Shown here: in pieces, positions 6,471-14,657 of the stretch
Layout of the letters: every line of letters starts with the position of its first letter
How positions within the stretch are numbered: position 1 is the stretch's first letter
Origin: Bacteriovoracaceae bacterium
GTDB taxonomy: Bacteria; Bdellovibrionota; Bacteriovoracia; Bacteriovoracales; Bacteriovoracaceae
Length of the DNA: 17,760 bases
Direction: 5' to 3'
Assembly (NCBI GenBank): GCA_947440875.1
Contig: CANETG010000022.1
Location: 1 to 17,760 of the forward strand
Made by a program: the position numbers and the translations under genes
Notes under the pieces: model-generated
The model's database searches: none
Seen by the model: the letters and a program-made list of their open reading frames with translations, nothing else
What the model was told of the DNA's origin: nothing

Positions 6471-8336
6471 ATGGCCGAAGTGGAATTTATGGACGGTGAT
6501 GGGGCAAATCACCCGAGGAAAATATTTAGGCGCGATAAATGGAAATCATTGAACGGTGATTGGGACTTCGCGTTTGACGACAGCTTACTCTTCCAAAAAC
6601 CGAATGAAGTCAAAGACTGGACGCTTAAAATTAAGGTTCCCTTTGCTCCAGAAACGCCAGCCAGCGGAATTGGAAATACAGATTTTCATCCGCGGTGCTG
6701 GTATCAGCGAGAATTCAAATTTACGAAAGAAAAAAAGCGCTACATTCTTCATTTCGGTGCCGTTGATTACAGCGCTAAGGTTTGGTTAAACGGACTCCTC
6801 CTAGGTGATCATCACGGAGGCTTCACTCCTTTTTGTTTTGATGTTACCAATGAACTCAGTAGCACCGGCGTTCAGCTCATCCAATTGCGCGCAGACGATG
6901 ATCCACATGACCTCGCAAAACCCCGAGGAAAACAGGACTGGCAAAGAGAACCTCATAGTATCTGGTATCCGCGGACCAGTGGCATCTGGCAGACAGTCTG
7001 GATCGAAGAAGTTCCTCTCACTTATATGAGTAAGCTTCAATGTTCTCCACTTCTAGAGAGGTGGGAAATTGGGCTGGAAGCGTGGGTCGATGGGACTCCT
7101 CGTTTTGATCTTGAACTCAGAGTAAAACTCAGAAATGGTGAACAGCTTCTCGCTGATGATCGGTATAAAGTTATTCATAATGAAGTCCATCGTCGGATTG
7201 CGATGTCAGACCCCGGGATCGACGACTTCCGGAATGAACTTTTATGGAGTCCGGAGAAACCTACTCTTCTTGATTTGGAACTCGAACTCTGGAGCGGAAC
7301 CGAACTCGTTGACCGCGTGTTCTCATACACTGCTTTAAGATCAGTTGCATTCAATCGCGATCGTTTCATGCTCAATGGTCGTCCGTATTACATGAGACTT
7401 GTCTTAGATCAGGGGTACTGGCCAGAGACCTTCATGACTCCACCCGACGAAGGGGCAATTATTAAAGATATTGCGCTCACAAAAGCTGCCGGATTTAACG
7501 GCGTGAGAAAACATCAGAAAGTTGAAGATCCGAACTTTCTTTACTGGGCCGATAAGATGGGGCTTCTCGTATGGGGTGAAATGCCAAGTGCGTATCGATT
7601 CACAAAAGATTCCGTAGAGAGAATTACTCGCGAGTGGATTGAAGTTCTCGAGCGCGACGTCAATCATCCCTCGATAGTTGTATGGGTTCCTTTCAACGAA
7701 TCATGGGGGGTCCCTGATCTCGCGGATAAAATTGCGCACCAAAGTTGTGTGCAAGCCCTCTACCATCTAACAAAAACTCTCGATCCCACCAGGCCTTGCA
7801 TCGGTAACGACGGCTGGGAAGCCATCGCCACAGATATCATTGGGATTCACGATTACGATGATCAACCAGAAAGAATTCTCAAAAAATATTCCTTCAGTGG
7901 AAATCCGGATGATGTCTTTAAAAAATACCGACCTGCTGGTCGAGTGATTACGGTTGATGGTTACAGCAATAAGGATCAACCAGTGATGCTCACGGAATTT
8001 GGGGGAATTAAATTCACCGAGCCTCACGAAGCAATTGTGAAGGCCTGGGGATATTCAGAAACGAGTACGGCCTCCGAATTTCGTCGGCGCTACGAAGAAC
8101 TCATGAATGCAATTCACCGAATCGAGCTTTTCTGTGGCTTCTGTTACACTCAATTCACGGATACATTTCAAGAAACCAACGGGCTCTTTAAAGCAGATCG
8201 GTCTCCAAAAATTCCTTTGAATGTTCTCGCGAGGGCCACTCGAGGCGTTGGACTAGGGCGCGGAGAACTATCGAGCCATCCGCAACCACCACCGCTGGAG
8301 CATGATAATGACCACATGGAACGGGTTAAGGATTAG
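6471..8336 (+). CDS. glycoside hydrolase family 2 (beta-galactosidase/beta-glucuronidase-like)
   Basis: 621-aa retaining glycosidase of the GH2 fold with no signal peptide, so probably cytosolic. The start is the ATG at 6471 with AAGGAG seven bases before it; an in-frame GTG at 6465 lies too close to that site. Domains: jelly-roll sugar-binding domain at about 20-185 (CWYQREF, HFGAVDYSAKVWLNG, GGFTPFCFDVT, SGIWQTVWIE), an immunoglobulin-like domain at about 190-295, and a TIM barrel from about 296 (FMLNGRPYYMR). The acid/base is E410 in WVPFNESWG and the nucleophile is E509 in MLTEFGG, so it should be active. It lacks the long C-terminal domains of LacZ. Divergent from the Galf operon, it probably acts on the same glycan or its precursor. 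The exact substrate (beta-galactoside, glucuronide, mannoside or another) is not readable. Confidence 0.92.
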   Translation: MAEVEFMDGDGANHPRKIFRRDKWKSLNGDWDFAFDDSLLFQKPNEVKDWTLKIKVPFAPETPASGIGNTDFHPRCWYQREFKFTKEKKRYILHFGAVDYSAKVWLNGLLLGDHHGGFTPFCFDVTNELSSTGVQLIQLRADDDPHDLAKPRGKQDWQREPHSIWYPRTSGIWQTVWIEEVPLTYMSKLQCSPLLERWEIGLEAWVDGTPRFDLELRVKLRNGEQLLADDRYKVIHNEVHRRIAMSDPGIDDFRNELLWSPEKPTLLDLELELWSGTELVDRVFSYTALRSVAFNRDRFMLNGRPYYMRLVLDQGYWPETFMTPPDEGAIIKDIALTKAAGFNGVRKHQKVEDPNFLYWADKMGLLVWGEMPSAYRFTKDSVERITREWIEVLERDVNHPSIVVWVPFNESWGVPDLADKIAHQSCVQALYHLTKTLDPTRPCIGNDGWEAIATDIIGIHDYDDQPERILKKYSFSGNPDDVFKKYRPAGRVITVDGYSNKDQPVMLTEFGGIKFTEPHEAIVKAWGYSETSTASEFRRRYEELMNAIHRIELFCGFCYTQFTDTFQETNGLFKADRSPKIPLNVLARATRGVGLGRGELSSHPQPPPLEHDNDHMERVKD

Positions 8337-8407
8337 GTATGGAGTGGTAGATTCCGGTACCATCAAAATTGTCTCTGCTTTCGCGGACGGATGTGATTTG
8401 CGACTAA

Positions 8408-9034
8408 TTATTTTTGAATTTGAGCTTTCGTGAGCCGTTCCATCTGAAAACGACTGTCAGTTTTAAACCAGTCATTTCCCGCACCACGACCGACCGCCTT
8501 CAACAGTTCCGTTGAAATCTTTCCGTCCTGCATGACTGAATCGTCAACGTGAACAAGCTTGACTTCACCTGTGATGAGCGATCCCGAGCCAGGAGTTTTT
8601 CCGTAACAAATCATGTCGCGAAAAACACATTCGAATTGAACCGGCGATTCTTTCATTCGTTTGGCCTTCACCAGCTGAGATTCCATCGGTGTGAGCCCAG
8701 AAAAAGTATATTCGTCCTCGCCGTAAGGAAGTTCAGTGCTGGCGAGATTCACTTTCACATAATTATCCTCGGTACAAAAATTAACCACAAACTCACGTTC
8801 ACGTAGGATATTCTTCACTGTGTCTTTAAACTGTCCGTCGGAGCTTCTAAGCATCGGACAAAAGGCGATGATCATCGGCTGGGCAGAAACGGCAGTGAAG
8901 AATGAAAAGGGAGCAAGATTATTGCTTCCATCAACATTTCTCGAAGAGATGACTGCAATCGGGCGGGGAATGATTGAACTAATGAGAAATTTATAATTCT
9001 CGGCGAAGGCACCGTTGGTCTGATATGTTTTCAT
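8408..9034 (-). CDS. flavin reductase-like, FMN-binding split-barrel protein
   Basis: 208-aa cytosolic protein of the flavin reductase-like domain family (DIM6/NTAB type), which bind FMN and often act as NAD(P)H:flavin oxidoreductases or supply reduced flavin to a monooxygenase. Visible marks: the N-terminal strand IIPRPIAVISSRNVDGSNN, the family signature NLAPFSFFTAVS, PMIIAFCP, and EREFVVNFC; the second half has the SLITGEVKLVHVDD strand typical of the barrel. Start ATG at 9034 has no convincing Shine-Dalgarno site, and a palindromic -10-like box lies eight bases upstream, so the mRNA may be leaderless. It is divergent from the metallo-hydrolase gene and convergent with GH2. No partner oxygenase is adjacent, so the physiological substrate is unknown. 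Confidence 0.88.
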   Translation of the reverse strand: MKTYQTNGAFAENYKFLISSIIPRPIAVISSRNVDGSNNLAPFSFFTAVSAQPMIIAFCPMLRSSDGQFKDTVKNILREREFVVNFCTEDNYVKVNLASTELPYGEDEYTFSGLTPMESQLVKAKRMKESPVQFECVFRDMICYGKTPGSGSLITGEVKLVHVDDSVMQDGKISTELLKAVGRGAGNDWFKTDSRFQMERLTKAQIQK

Positions 9035-9042
9035 ACATCTAG

Positions 9043-9050
9043 CTTATAAG
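9043..9050. promoter_or_regulatory. palindromic -10-like element between divergent starts
   Basis: CTTATAAG is a perfect 8-bp palindrome, so TATAAG is read on both strands. It lies 7 bp before the ATG at 9058 (+) and 8 bp before the ATG at 9034 (-), the distance at which a -10 box places the transcription start on the start codon. No good -35 is visible for either direction. It may be one bidirectional promoter giving two leaderless mRNAs. Confidence 0.4.
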
Positions 9051-9057
9051 AGATCAA

Positions 9058-9975
9058 ATGATGTTGAAAAACCTATTTTTTACTTTGATTCTACTCCTTC
9101 CACTTTCCCAAGCTTTTGGGGCGTTAGAAATGCGTTGGCTCGGCGTGGCTTCATTTTTGATAGAAGATGGCCAATCCAAAATCCTCGTTGATCCGGCCTG
9201 GACGAGGCCCGGAGTTCTTCATTGGCTTGGTGTCTCTGATTTCAAGTCCGATGAAATCTTACTCGATAAAGTCATCGCAAAACTTGACGTGAAACGGCTC
9301 GATGCTGTTCTTGTGACTCACTCACACTACGATCATATCGTCGATGCACCGGCGATGACGAAAAAAACGGGAGCGGTTTTTTACACCGACAAAAACTTCG
9401 AGACAATTGCGAAAGCCTACGACCCCAACCTACTGACAAATACCCTTGAAGTGAATAAATCCTTCCGAGTGGGCAAATTTACAATCACCGCGTATCAACG
9501 AGATCATGTCCCGCTCATTGGAAGTATTGATTTTGTGCCGGGTGACGTTCCGAAAGATTTTCATTTTGATTTTTGGGACTATAAAGCAGGCCGCACGTGG
9601 ATTTATTTGATCGAGCATCCAGAAGGAGTGATTATTTTCCACAACACGCATGATGATGATCAGGATTTAAAAAATTATCGTCCCGATGTCAAAACCGTCG
9701 ATATTTACATCCAAGGAGTCACGAAAAGTGATACCACTCCACTCGTGAATGGTTACGCGAAAACTCTGAACCCTAAAGTGTTCATCGCAAACCACTTTGA
9801 TAATTTTCTTTTAAGTTTTGATTTTGAGAAGACGAGATATCTTCCTCATGTTGATCTCGAACAAGTGAAGAAAGACCTTAATCAGTCTTATCCCCAAATG
9901 AAATTCATCGTCCCCGAACTTTGGCAAAAGATGAGATGGAACTCCTCAGAGAAGGTCATCGAGCTTATCAAATGA
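9058..9975 (+). CDS. exported metallo-beta-lactamase-fold hydrolase
   Basis: 305-aa zinc-dependent hydrolase of the MBL superfamily. An N-terminal signal peptide (KNLFFTLILLLPLSQAFGA, cleavage near residue 21-22) sends it to the periplasm or beyond. The metal motif HSHYDH is at residues 88-93 (LVTHSHYDHIVDAP), preceded by the strand KILVDPAW that starts the fold; further likely ligands lie in IIFHNTHDDD (about 192-201) and IANHFDNF (about 243-250). The overall pattern resembles broad MBL hydrolases of unknown substrate rather than a class B beta-lactamase or RNase Z. Two ATGs are adjacent (9058 and 9061); the AAGAG upstream is better spaced for the second, while a leaderless start would use the first. 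The last 30 bp overlap the convergent AHSA1 gene. Confidence 0.88.
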   Translation: MMLKNLFFTLILLLPLSQAFGALEMRWLGVASFLIEDGQSKILVDPAWTRPGVLHWLGVSDFKSDEILLDKVIAKLDVKRLDAVLVTHSHYDHIVDAPAMTKKTGAVFYTDKNFETIAKAYDPNLLTNTLEVNKSFRVGKFTITAYQRDHVPLIGSIDFVPGDVPKDFHFDFWDYKAGRTWIYLIEHPEGVIIFHNTHDDDQDLKNYRPDVKTVDIYIQGVTKSDTTPLVNGYAKTLNPKVFIANHFDNFLLSFDFEKTRYLPHVDLEQVKKDLNQSYPQMKFIVPELWQKMRWNSSEKVIELIK

Positions 9976-10437
9976 TCCTGTCCAGCCCATTGTCATATCG
10001 CCTATGTGACCGTTGAAAGCTTCTGCCTCTTCTTTATTGTAAGCACCATTTGGTTCCACTCTAAGGATGACTTTTGTTTGAGAATGTCCTTCTTCACTGA
10101 GCTCAATGATCACGAGCAGTCTCGAGGGAAAAACTTGAAGCATCGGATGTCGTGAAAGATTCCCTTTATTGTCCAGAAACTCCTGAACATACATTATTCT
10201 TTTATCGATCACGAGATCGCGGTACTGGAATCGTCCGAATATGTTGATCGATTTCCCATCTGTCATCTTGAAGACAACTGCCCCGCCAATTTTTACGTCA
10301 GCGCGACTGCACTCCATGGTCAGACCCGTGGGCGGTAACCATTGAACGAGCTTTTTCGGATCAGTCCAGGCGCTCCAAATACTTTTCGTTTGAGCATCGA
10401 AAATTCTTGTGAGGGAAATTTCATTTTCTTTAGGCAT
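9946..10437 (-). CDS. AHSA1/SRPBCC-domain protein
   Basis: 163-aa protein of the Bet v1-like SRPBCC fold, activator-of-Hsp90-homology (AHSA1) branch. The family opening is clear: ISLTRIFDAQTKSIWSAWTDPKKLVQWLPP, followed by the GGAVVFKMTDG strand, the FGRFQYRDL strand, and the closing helix GHIGDMTMGWTGSFDKL. Such proteins bind hydrophobic ligands in a cavity; many bacterial members are uncharacterised, and some are linked to stress or to ArsR-type regulators, which are absent here. I start it at the ATG at 10437, nine residues before the family core; an in-frame TTG at 10461 is possible, and neither start has a strong ribosome-binding site. It follows the outer-membrane protein by 46 bp on the same strand, and its 3' end overlaps the convergent hydrolase by 30 bp. 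Confidence 0.85.
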   Translation of the reverse strand: MPKENEISLTRIFDAQTKSIWSAWTDPKKLVQWLPPTGLTMECSRADVKIGGAVVFKMTDGKSINIFGRFQYRDLVIDKRIMYVQEFLDNKGNLSRHPMLQVFPSRLLVIIELSEEGHSQTKVILRVEPNGAYNKEEAEAFNGHIGDMTMGWTGSFDKLDDLL

Positions 10438-10483
10438 TGATTTTAATTCAGGGGACGGCAAGCGCCCCCGTCATAAAGAATGT

Positions 10484-11269
10484 TTAAAAATCGAGGGAGA
10501 GTTTGCCTGAGGCGCGTTTCACATCCAGCATTTGCTGGTATTCAAAACCGAGTTTAAAGAAAAAGAGTTGAAGATTTAATCCTGCGGCGAGATAGCCGCC
10601 AGTTTTTTCGGCATCATCTTTTTGCTTCAGAGTATACCCGAAGATTGTCCCGACCCCTTTGACTTCGACGTCTGATTCCTGCCTGGCGGTTCCGACTTTC
10701 GCATAGGGTGTCACAAATAAGAATGACTTACTGACACCGACGTAAAGAACACGTGTGGTAGACTCGATATCAATTTTTGCCGGCACACCGCTAATATCTT
10801 GTTCGAAATCAATAGCGGAAGAAGAGGCGTTGGCGCCGATGGCAAGATCAAGTGGGAGCCCAAAAGAAGCACCTGCGTTCCAGCCAACTCCTAGGGACCT
10901 TGCTCCCACATTTATGCCACTAATTTCTCTCTCAGGAAGAACTGAAACTTCCGCGTAAAGATCGAAAGGAATGTGCACCCGCGCAGCGAGCCCAGCGTGG
11001 TAAACAGATTTGAAATCTTTTCCGTCTCCACCAGCGTCGTTGACGGCATTTTTGAGTTCCGGAGAGCCGGTAGTACCTCCGATGACTCCTACTTCAACTC
11101 CCCACAGACCATCCGTCTCGGGAGCAGCGACAACGGTATGAGAAAAGTTAACTGCGAATTCCGTCGTTATATCTTCGACTTGTTTTTTTGTGAGTGCTTG
11201 GAATTCAATGTCAGAAGAAAACGCTGACGTGGAAAGCGCGGCGAGGAGGGGGAGCATCAACTTTTTCAT
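10484..11269 (-). CDS. outer-membrane beta-barrel-like protein, function unknown
   Basis: 261-aa secreted protein with a clear signal peptide (MKKLMLPLLAALSTSAFSS) and an alternating hydrophobic/polar pattern over most of its length. It ends in SLDF: the C-terminal Phe is the usual recognition signal for the outer-membrane barrel-assembly machinery. Repeated strand-like pieces such as LYAEVSVLPE, VLYVGVSKSFLFVTPYAKVG and YLAAGLNLQLFFFKLGFEY support a barrel of perhaps eight to ten strands. I do not recognise a named family. The ATG at 11269 has AAGGA five bases upstream. The gene stands between the homogentisate operon and the AHSA1 gene on the same strand, and could be co-transcribed with AHSA1. 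A soluble periplasmic beta-rich protein is the alternative. Confidence 0.75.
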   Translation of the reverse strand: MKKLMLPLLAALSTSAFSSDIEFQALTKKQVEDITTEFAVNFSHTVVAAPETDGLWGVEVGVIGGTTGSPELKNAVNDAGGDGKDFKSVYHAGLAARVHIPFDLYAEVSVLPEREISGINVGARSLGVGWNAGASFGLPLDLAIGANASSSAIDFEQDISGVPAKIDIESTTRVLYVGVSKSFLFVTPYAKVGTARQESDVEVKGVGTIFGYTLKQKDDAEKTGGYLAAGLNLQLFFFKLGFEYQQMLDVKRASGKLSLDF

Positions 11270-11357
11270 GGGCGTCCTTAAGTAATGTGAATGCCCTATT
11301 CTCGCATGCTTTGAAAAATCCGAAAGAGGAAAGCGAATCCGGATAAGTGCAGTCGGA

Positions 11358-12452
11358 TTAATTCGTCATCCAGCTCTTCCAGTAATCTTTATTCTCAAAG
11401 CGCTTAAATTCCTGACTCATCTCCAGCGGATTTCGGGCATCAATCATAACTGCAAATTCATCAGTGAATTCATTCTTATTGGCATTGGCGAATGCTTTCG
11501 GGTGAGGCCCGTGATGAATTCCCTGCGGATGATAGGTGATCGCACCCGCGTCGATGTTATCTCTCGAGAAGAAATTACCCTGATGGTAAAAAAGAATTTC
11601 ATCGTAATCGATATTACTGTGGAAAAATGGAACTTTTAAAACCCCTTCGGACGAGTGCTCAAGGGGTCTGGCCACAAATGAGCAAATGATAAAGTTTTGC
11701 CCCACAAACGTCGTGTGTCCCGATGGCGGAATATGGTAGCGATGAGAATTGATCGGACAGTAATCATAGATGGAAAGTTTCCACGGATAGAGCGATCCCT
11801 TCCATCCCACAGCATCAAGTGGATTGTAGGGATACGTCATGCGCGTTTTATTTCCCCGGTACCGGATATCGATCGGATAATCTTTCGCGCTCTCAGTGCC
11901 TAAGGCCGCTTCCGGAACGAATTTTGCTGTCTGATCGTAAAGCGCGTTGGGGCCAAGAATTCCACGAGCGGGTTCTTCGAATTCTGATTTCGATTCCACT
12001 TTCAAAATCTTCAAGGGCTTCGTGAAATACGTTTTATAAGTCGTGCCTCGCGGAAGGATAATGTAATCCCCTTTCGTGAAAGGAATATGACCAAAAGTCG
12101 TTTCCATTTTCCCTTCACCCTCGTGGATGAAATACATTTCGTCATGATCAGCGTTTCGGAAAAAAGATTCAAACGGTTTTGTTCTTGTGCCGAGTGAAAC
12201 TTCCACGTCGTGGTTAAAGAGCATTTTCACAAAACGATTTTCAAAATTCTTATCCCCAAAGAGGGGCGGAAGATTTCTGGGCTTGAGTTCACCCTCAATA
12301 TTTGACCATCCCGTCGGCATATTCTGACGGTAAAGGTGAGAAACGCGACCGAAGAAGCCTTTTCTTCCGTGCTCTTCCTCGTACGTTCCTTCTGGAATTT
12401 TTACGTGCGCCTGTTTCGTATAAATTCCAGAGGCTTTAAAGTTCTCGGCCAT
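11358..12452 (-). CDS. hmgA: homogentisate 1,2-dioxygenase
   Basis: Non-haem Fe(II) dioxygenase of the cupin fold that opens the ring of homogentisate to maleylacetoacetate in tyrosine and phenylalanine breakdown. At 364 aa it is the short bacterial form. Visible marks: VSHLYRQNMPTGW near the N-terminus, NADHDEMYFIHEGEG (100-114), FTKGDYIILPRGTTY (125-139), and the C-terminal iron site with H278 and E285 in FFHSNIDYDEILFYH and the His-rich YHPQGIHHGPHP (307-318). The start is the ATG at 12452 with AAGAAGG six bases upstream; ten extra in-frame codons to 12482 would run into the upstream gene. It sits 1 bp after the fumarylacetoacetase stop and is the last gene of the operon, so the two enzymes act in one pathway. 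Confidence 0.92.
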   Translation of the reverse strand: MAENFKASGIYTKQAHVKIPEGTYEEEHGRKGFFGRVSHLYRQNMPTGWSNIEGELKPRNLPPLFGDKNFENRFVKMLFNHDVEVSLGTRTKPFESFFRNADHDEMYFIHEGEGKMETTFGHIPFTKGDYIILPRGTTYKTYFTKPLKILKVESKSEFEEPARGILGPNALYDQTAKFVPEAALGTESAKDYPIDIRYRGNKTRMTYPYNPLDAVGWKGSLYPWKLSIYDYCPINSHRYHIPPSGHTTFVGQNFIICSFVARPLEHSSEGVLKVPFFHSNIDYDEILFYHQGNFFSRDNIDAGAITYHPQGIHHGPHPKAFANANKNEFTDEFAVMIDARNPLEMSQEFKRFENKDYWKSWMTN

Positions 12453-12453
12453 A

Positions 12454-13452
12454 TCAAACCTTCTTATTAGGTGTGCCAACAATGTTTTTTAGCGTTCCGA
12501 TCCGCTCGATCGACAGTTCCAGAAGATCTCCAGGTTTAATCCATTTATCAAGCTCGAGACCACAACCAGTGCCCACTGTACCAGAACCAATAAAGTCCGT
12601 TGCCCGAATCCACTCTTCCATTCCCATGTGCTCGATCATTTCTCCCCACGAGTAATGGGAGTCACCGGACTGTCCGCGAGACCATTCCTCGCCGTTCACG
12701 GATGCAGTCATGAGAAGATTTGGTTCCTCAAAATTGAATTCATCAAACGTCACGATGACTGGACCCATGACAGAGCACCAGTCTTTGCCTTTGGCGGGGC
12801 CCAAACGAATCGACATTTCTTTTCGCTGAATATCCCGAGCGGAAATATCATTCAAAATAGTAAAACCAAAAATATGTTTCTTGATGTCTTTTGCTTTGAC
12901 GTTTTTTCCATCGCGGCCTATTACGACACCAAGTTCGAGTTCGTAATCGAGCTGCTGCGAATAGTACGGCCATGGGATGATTTCATCGTGACCGATGAAT
13001 CCAGTGTTCCCACCTTTGTAGTAGGCCGGAATTTCGTACCACGCAGGAGGGACCAATTCATTTCTTTTTTCGAAACCAATCTTCACATGTTTTTCATGCG
13101 CGTAGAAATCACGGTACATCGCGATCTCGTCGAGCGGAGCGGAGTACTTCATGTCTTTGACATCAGAGAGATGAAAAGCAGTTTGAGTGATTCCTTCTTT
13201 GACGAGTTTCTTATAGAGCTCCAGAGATTCTTGGAGCATGGAAATCGAAGCGTCTTGGTGGATCCGAAGAAATTGGGCCAGAGACTTTGGGGCAAACATT
13301 TCAGCGCGATTCTCTGCACTGTAAAAGCCTTGGCGCGAGAATTCTGTTTGCCAGAGGAGATTGATATCAATGATGGTCTCATCACCGAAAAATAATCCGA
13401 GGCGTTTCATTTCCCCAAACGGAGTTGAGCGTTTGTAGGTACAGACTTTCAT
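12454..13452 (-). CDS. fahA: fumarylacetoacetase (fumarylacetoacetate hydrolase)
   Basis: 332-aa metal-dependent C-C bond hydrolase of the FAH family, the last step of the homogentisate pathway, giving fumarate and acetoacetate. Metal and catalytic residues line up with the animal enzyme: D115 and H122 in YRDFYAHEKH (same seven-residue spacing as D126/H133), E171 and E173 in DYELELGVVIG, and D202 in NDISARDIQ. The order of these motifs and the SVMGPVIV segment are standard for the family. Start ATG at 13452 has CAGGAG seven bases upstream, and overlaps the aminotransferase stop as ATGA, so translation is coupled. The FAH superfamily also contains other acylpyruvases, but adjacency to homogentisate dioxygenase makes fumarylacetoacetase the best call. 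Confidence 0.9.
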   Translation of the reverse strand: MKVCTYKRSTPFGEMKRLGLFFGDETIIDINLLWQTEFSRQGFYSAENRAEMFAPKSLAQFLRIHQDASISMLQESLELYKKLVKEGITQTAFHLSDVKDMKYSAPLDEIAMYRDFYAHEKHVKIGFEKRNELVPPAWYEIPAYYKGGNTGFIGHDEIIPWPYYSQQLDYELELGVVIGRDGKNVKAKDIKKHIFGFTILNDISARDIQRKEMSIRLGPAKGKDWCSVMGPVIVTFDEFNFEEPNLLMTASVNGEEWSRGQSGDSHYSWGEMIEHMGMEEWIRATDFIGSGTVGTGCGLELDKWIKPGDLLELSIERIGTLKNIVGTPNKKV

Positions 13453-14576
13453 GCGGGTCTCCTGAACTTCTCATTGTAACGGGGGAGCACATCTTCCATC
13501 GCCGCATAAAAATGCTCCATCTCCTCTTTTGTACCAAGAGAGATGCGGACGTGATCCGGCATGAGATTTGCGCGGAGTGGGCGAATGATCACACCATGGT
13601 TAAGAAGCTCGTTATACAAAAACAAGCTCGCCTCTTCGGAGCCCGTTTTGAACGTAATAAAATTGGTGACCGAAGGAATAGGGGAGAAGCCTTCATTCCG
13701 GAGATAAATAAAGAGCTCTTCGGAACGTTTTTTATTATTTTCGAGAGTCCTCACGAGATGCGGATAATCGCGAAGAGCGCCGTAAGCACCTTTCTGCGCG
13801 ATCGTTCCGGGCTCGAAGGGAAGTTTCACCTTGTGAAGATTTCCGATCAAGTAGTCGTGACCGAATCCATACCCACAACGAATCCCAGAAATGCCGTACG
13901 CTTTTGAAAACGTCCGTAGAGTGATCACATTGTCGTAACGGTAGTTCATCGAGTCAGGGTAATCCCACATCGACTGGGCAAATTCAAAATAGGCTTCATC
14001 GAGAATGACAATGGTGTGGGCCGGGACATGCTTCATGAGAAAGTCAAATTCTTCTTTTGTGATGTACGTACCGGTCGGATTATCCGGATTGGCGATATAC
14101 ACAATCTTCGTCTTTTCAGTGATTTTTTTTGCCATCGCCTCGACGTCGTACTTGTAGTCTTCTCGGCGGGGAACTTGGATGAGTTTGGCCCCTACGGATT
14201 TGGCGAGGATGAGAAATCCGATGAAAGTATTCGCAGATGTGACAACTTCGTCATCCGGTTGAAGAAAAGCTCGAACGATGTAGCCCATGATTCCTTCAGA
14301 CCCGTTGCCTAGAATAATATTTTGAGGCTTTAGTTTATACAGCGAAGCGAGTTCGTTTTTTAATTCGTGGGCGAACATATCCGGATAACGGTGAATATCC
14401 CAAAGTGCGTTCGTCATTTCACGAATGGCAAATGGAGAAGGCCCGAGCGGATTTTCATTACTCGCTAGCTTTGAAATCTTCGTCAGATTTTTTTCGCGCG
14501 CGAGTTCTTCGATCGGCTTTCCGGCCTGGTAAACTTCAAGTTTTTCAACATAATCGGGAACGAGCTTCTTCTGCAT
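13449..14576 (-). CDS. HisC-type class I/II aminotransferase, likely aromatic amino-acid aminotransferase
   Basis: 375-aa PLP enzyme of the histidinol-phosphate aminotransferase family. Visible marks: KLASNENPLGPSP (36-48), ILGNGSEGIMGY (88-99), ANPDNPTGT (162-170), ILDEAYFEF (191-199), the PLP lysine K225 in TFSKAYGISGIRCGYG, and VRISLGTKEE near the C-terminus. By sequence alone it would be called HisC. It heads an operon with fumarylacetoacetase and homogentisate dioxygenase and no histidine genes are near, so I infer that it works as a tyrosine/phenylalanine transaminase that makes 4-hydroxyphenylpyruvate. HisC paralogues are known to act on aromatic amino acids. The ATG at 14576 has no strong ribosome-binding site; the gene is divergent from the LamG lipoprotein across 81 bp. 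Confidence 0.87.
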   Translation of the reverse strand: MQKKLVPDYVEKLEVYQAGKPIEELAREKNLTKISKLASNENPLGPSPFAIREMTNALWDIHRYPDMFAHELKNELASLYKLKPQNIILGNGSEGIMGYIVRAFLQPDDEVVTSANTFIGFLILAKSVGAKLIQVPRREDYKYDVEAMAKKITEKTKIVYIANPDNPTGTYITKEEFDFLMKHVPAHTIVILDEAYFEFAQSMWDYPDSMNYRYDNVITLRTFSKAYGISGIRCGYGFGHDYLIGNLHKVKLPFEPGTIAQKGAYGALRDYPHLVRTLENNKKRSEELFIYLRNEGFSPIPSVTNFITFKTGSEEASLFLYNELLNHGVIIRPLRANLMPDHVRISLGTKEEMEHFYAAMEDVLPRYNEKFRRPA

Positions 14577-14657
14577 CAGGAAACGCTATCATAATTTACC
14601 CAAGCGCCCAAACTTTACAATACGCATTAAGAGACCTTTCCGAGTAAACTTTCCAGT

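Noticed and set aside
11313..11359. AATCCG/CGGATT repeats after homogentisate dioxygenase as an intrinsic terminator
   Set aside because: Stems are only 5-6 bp with loops of 12 nt or more; the one copy followed by TTTTT has a 17-nt loop. Possible but too weak to call.
12628..13395. Long plus-strand open frame (255 codons) opposite fumarylacetoacetase
   Set aside because: It lies wholly antisense to a gene with all FAH-family metal residues; its translation shows no family motif and is best explained as a shadow frame.
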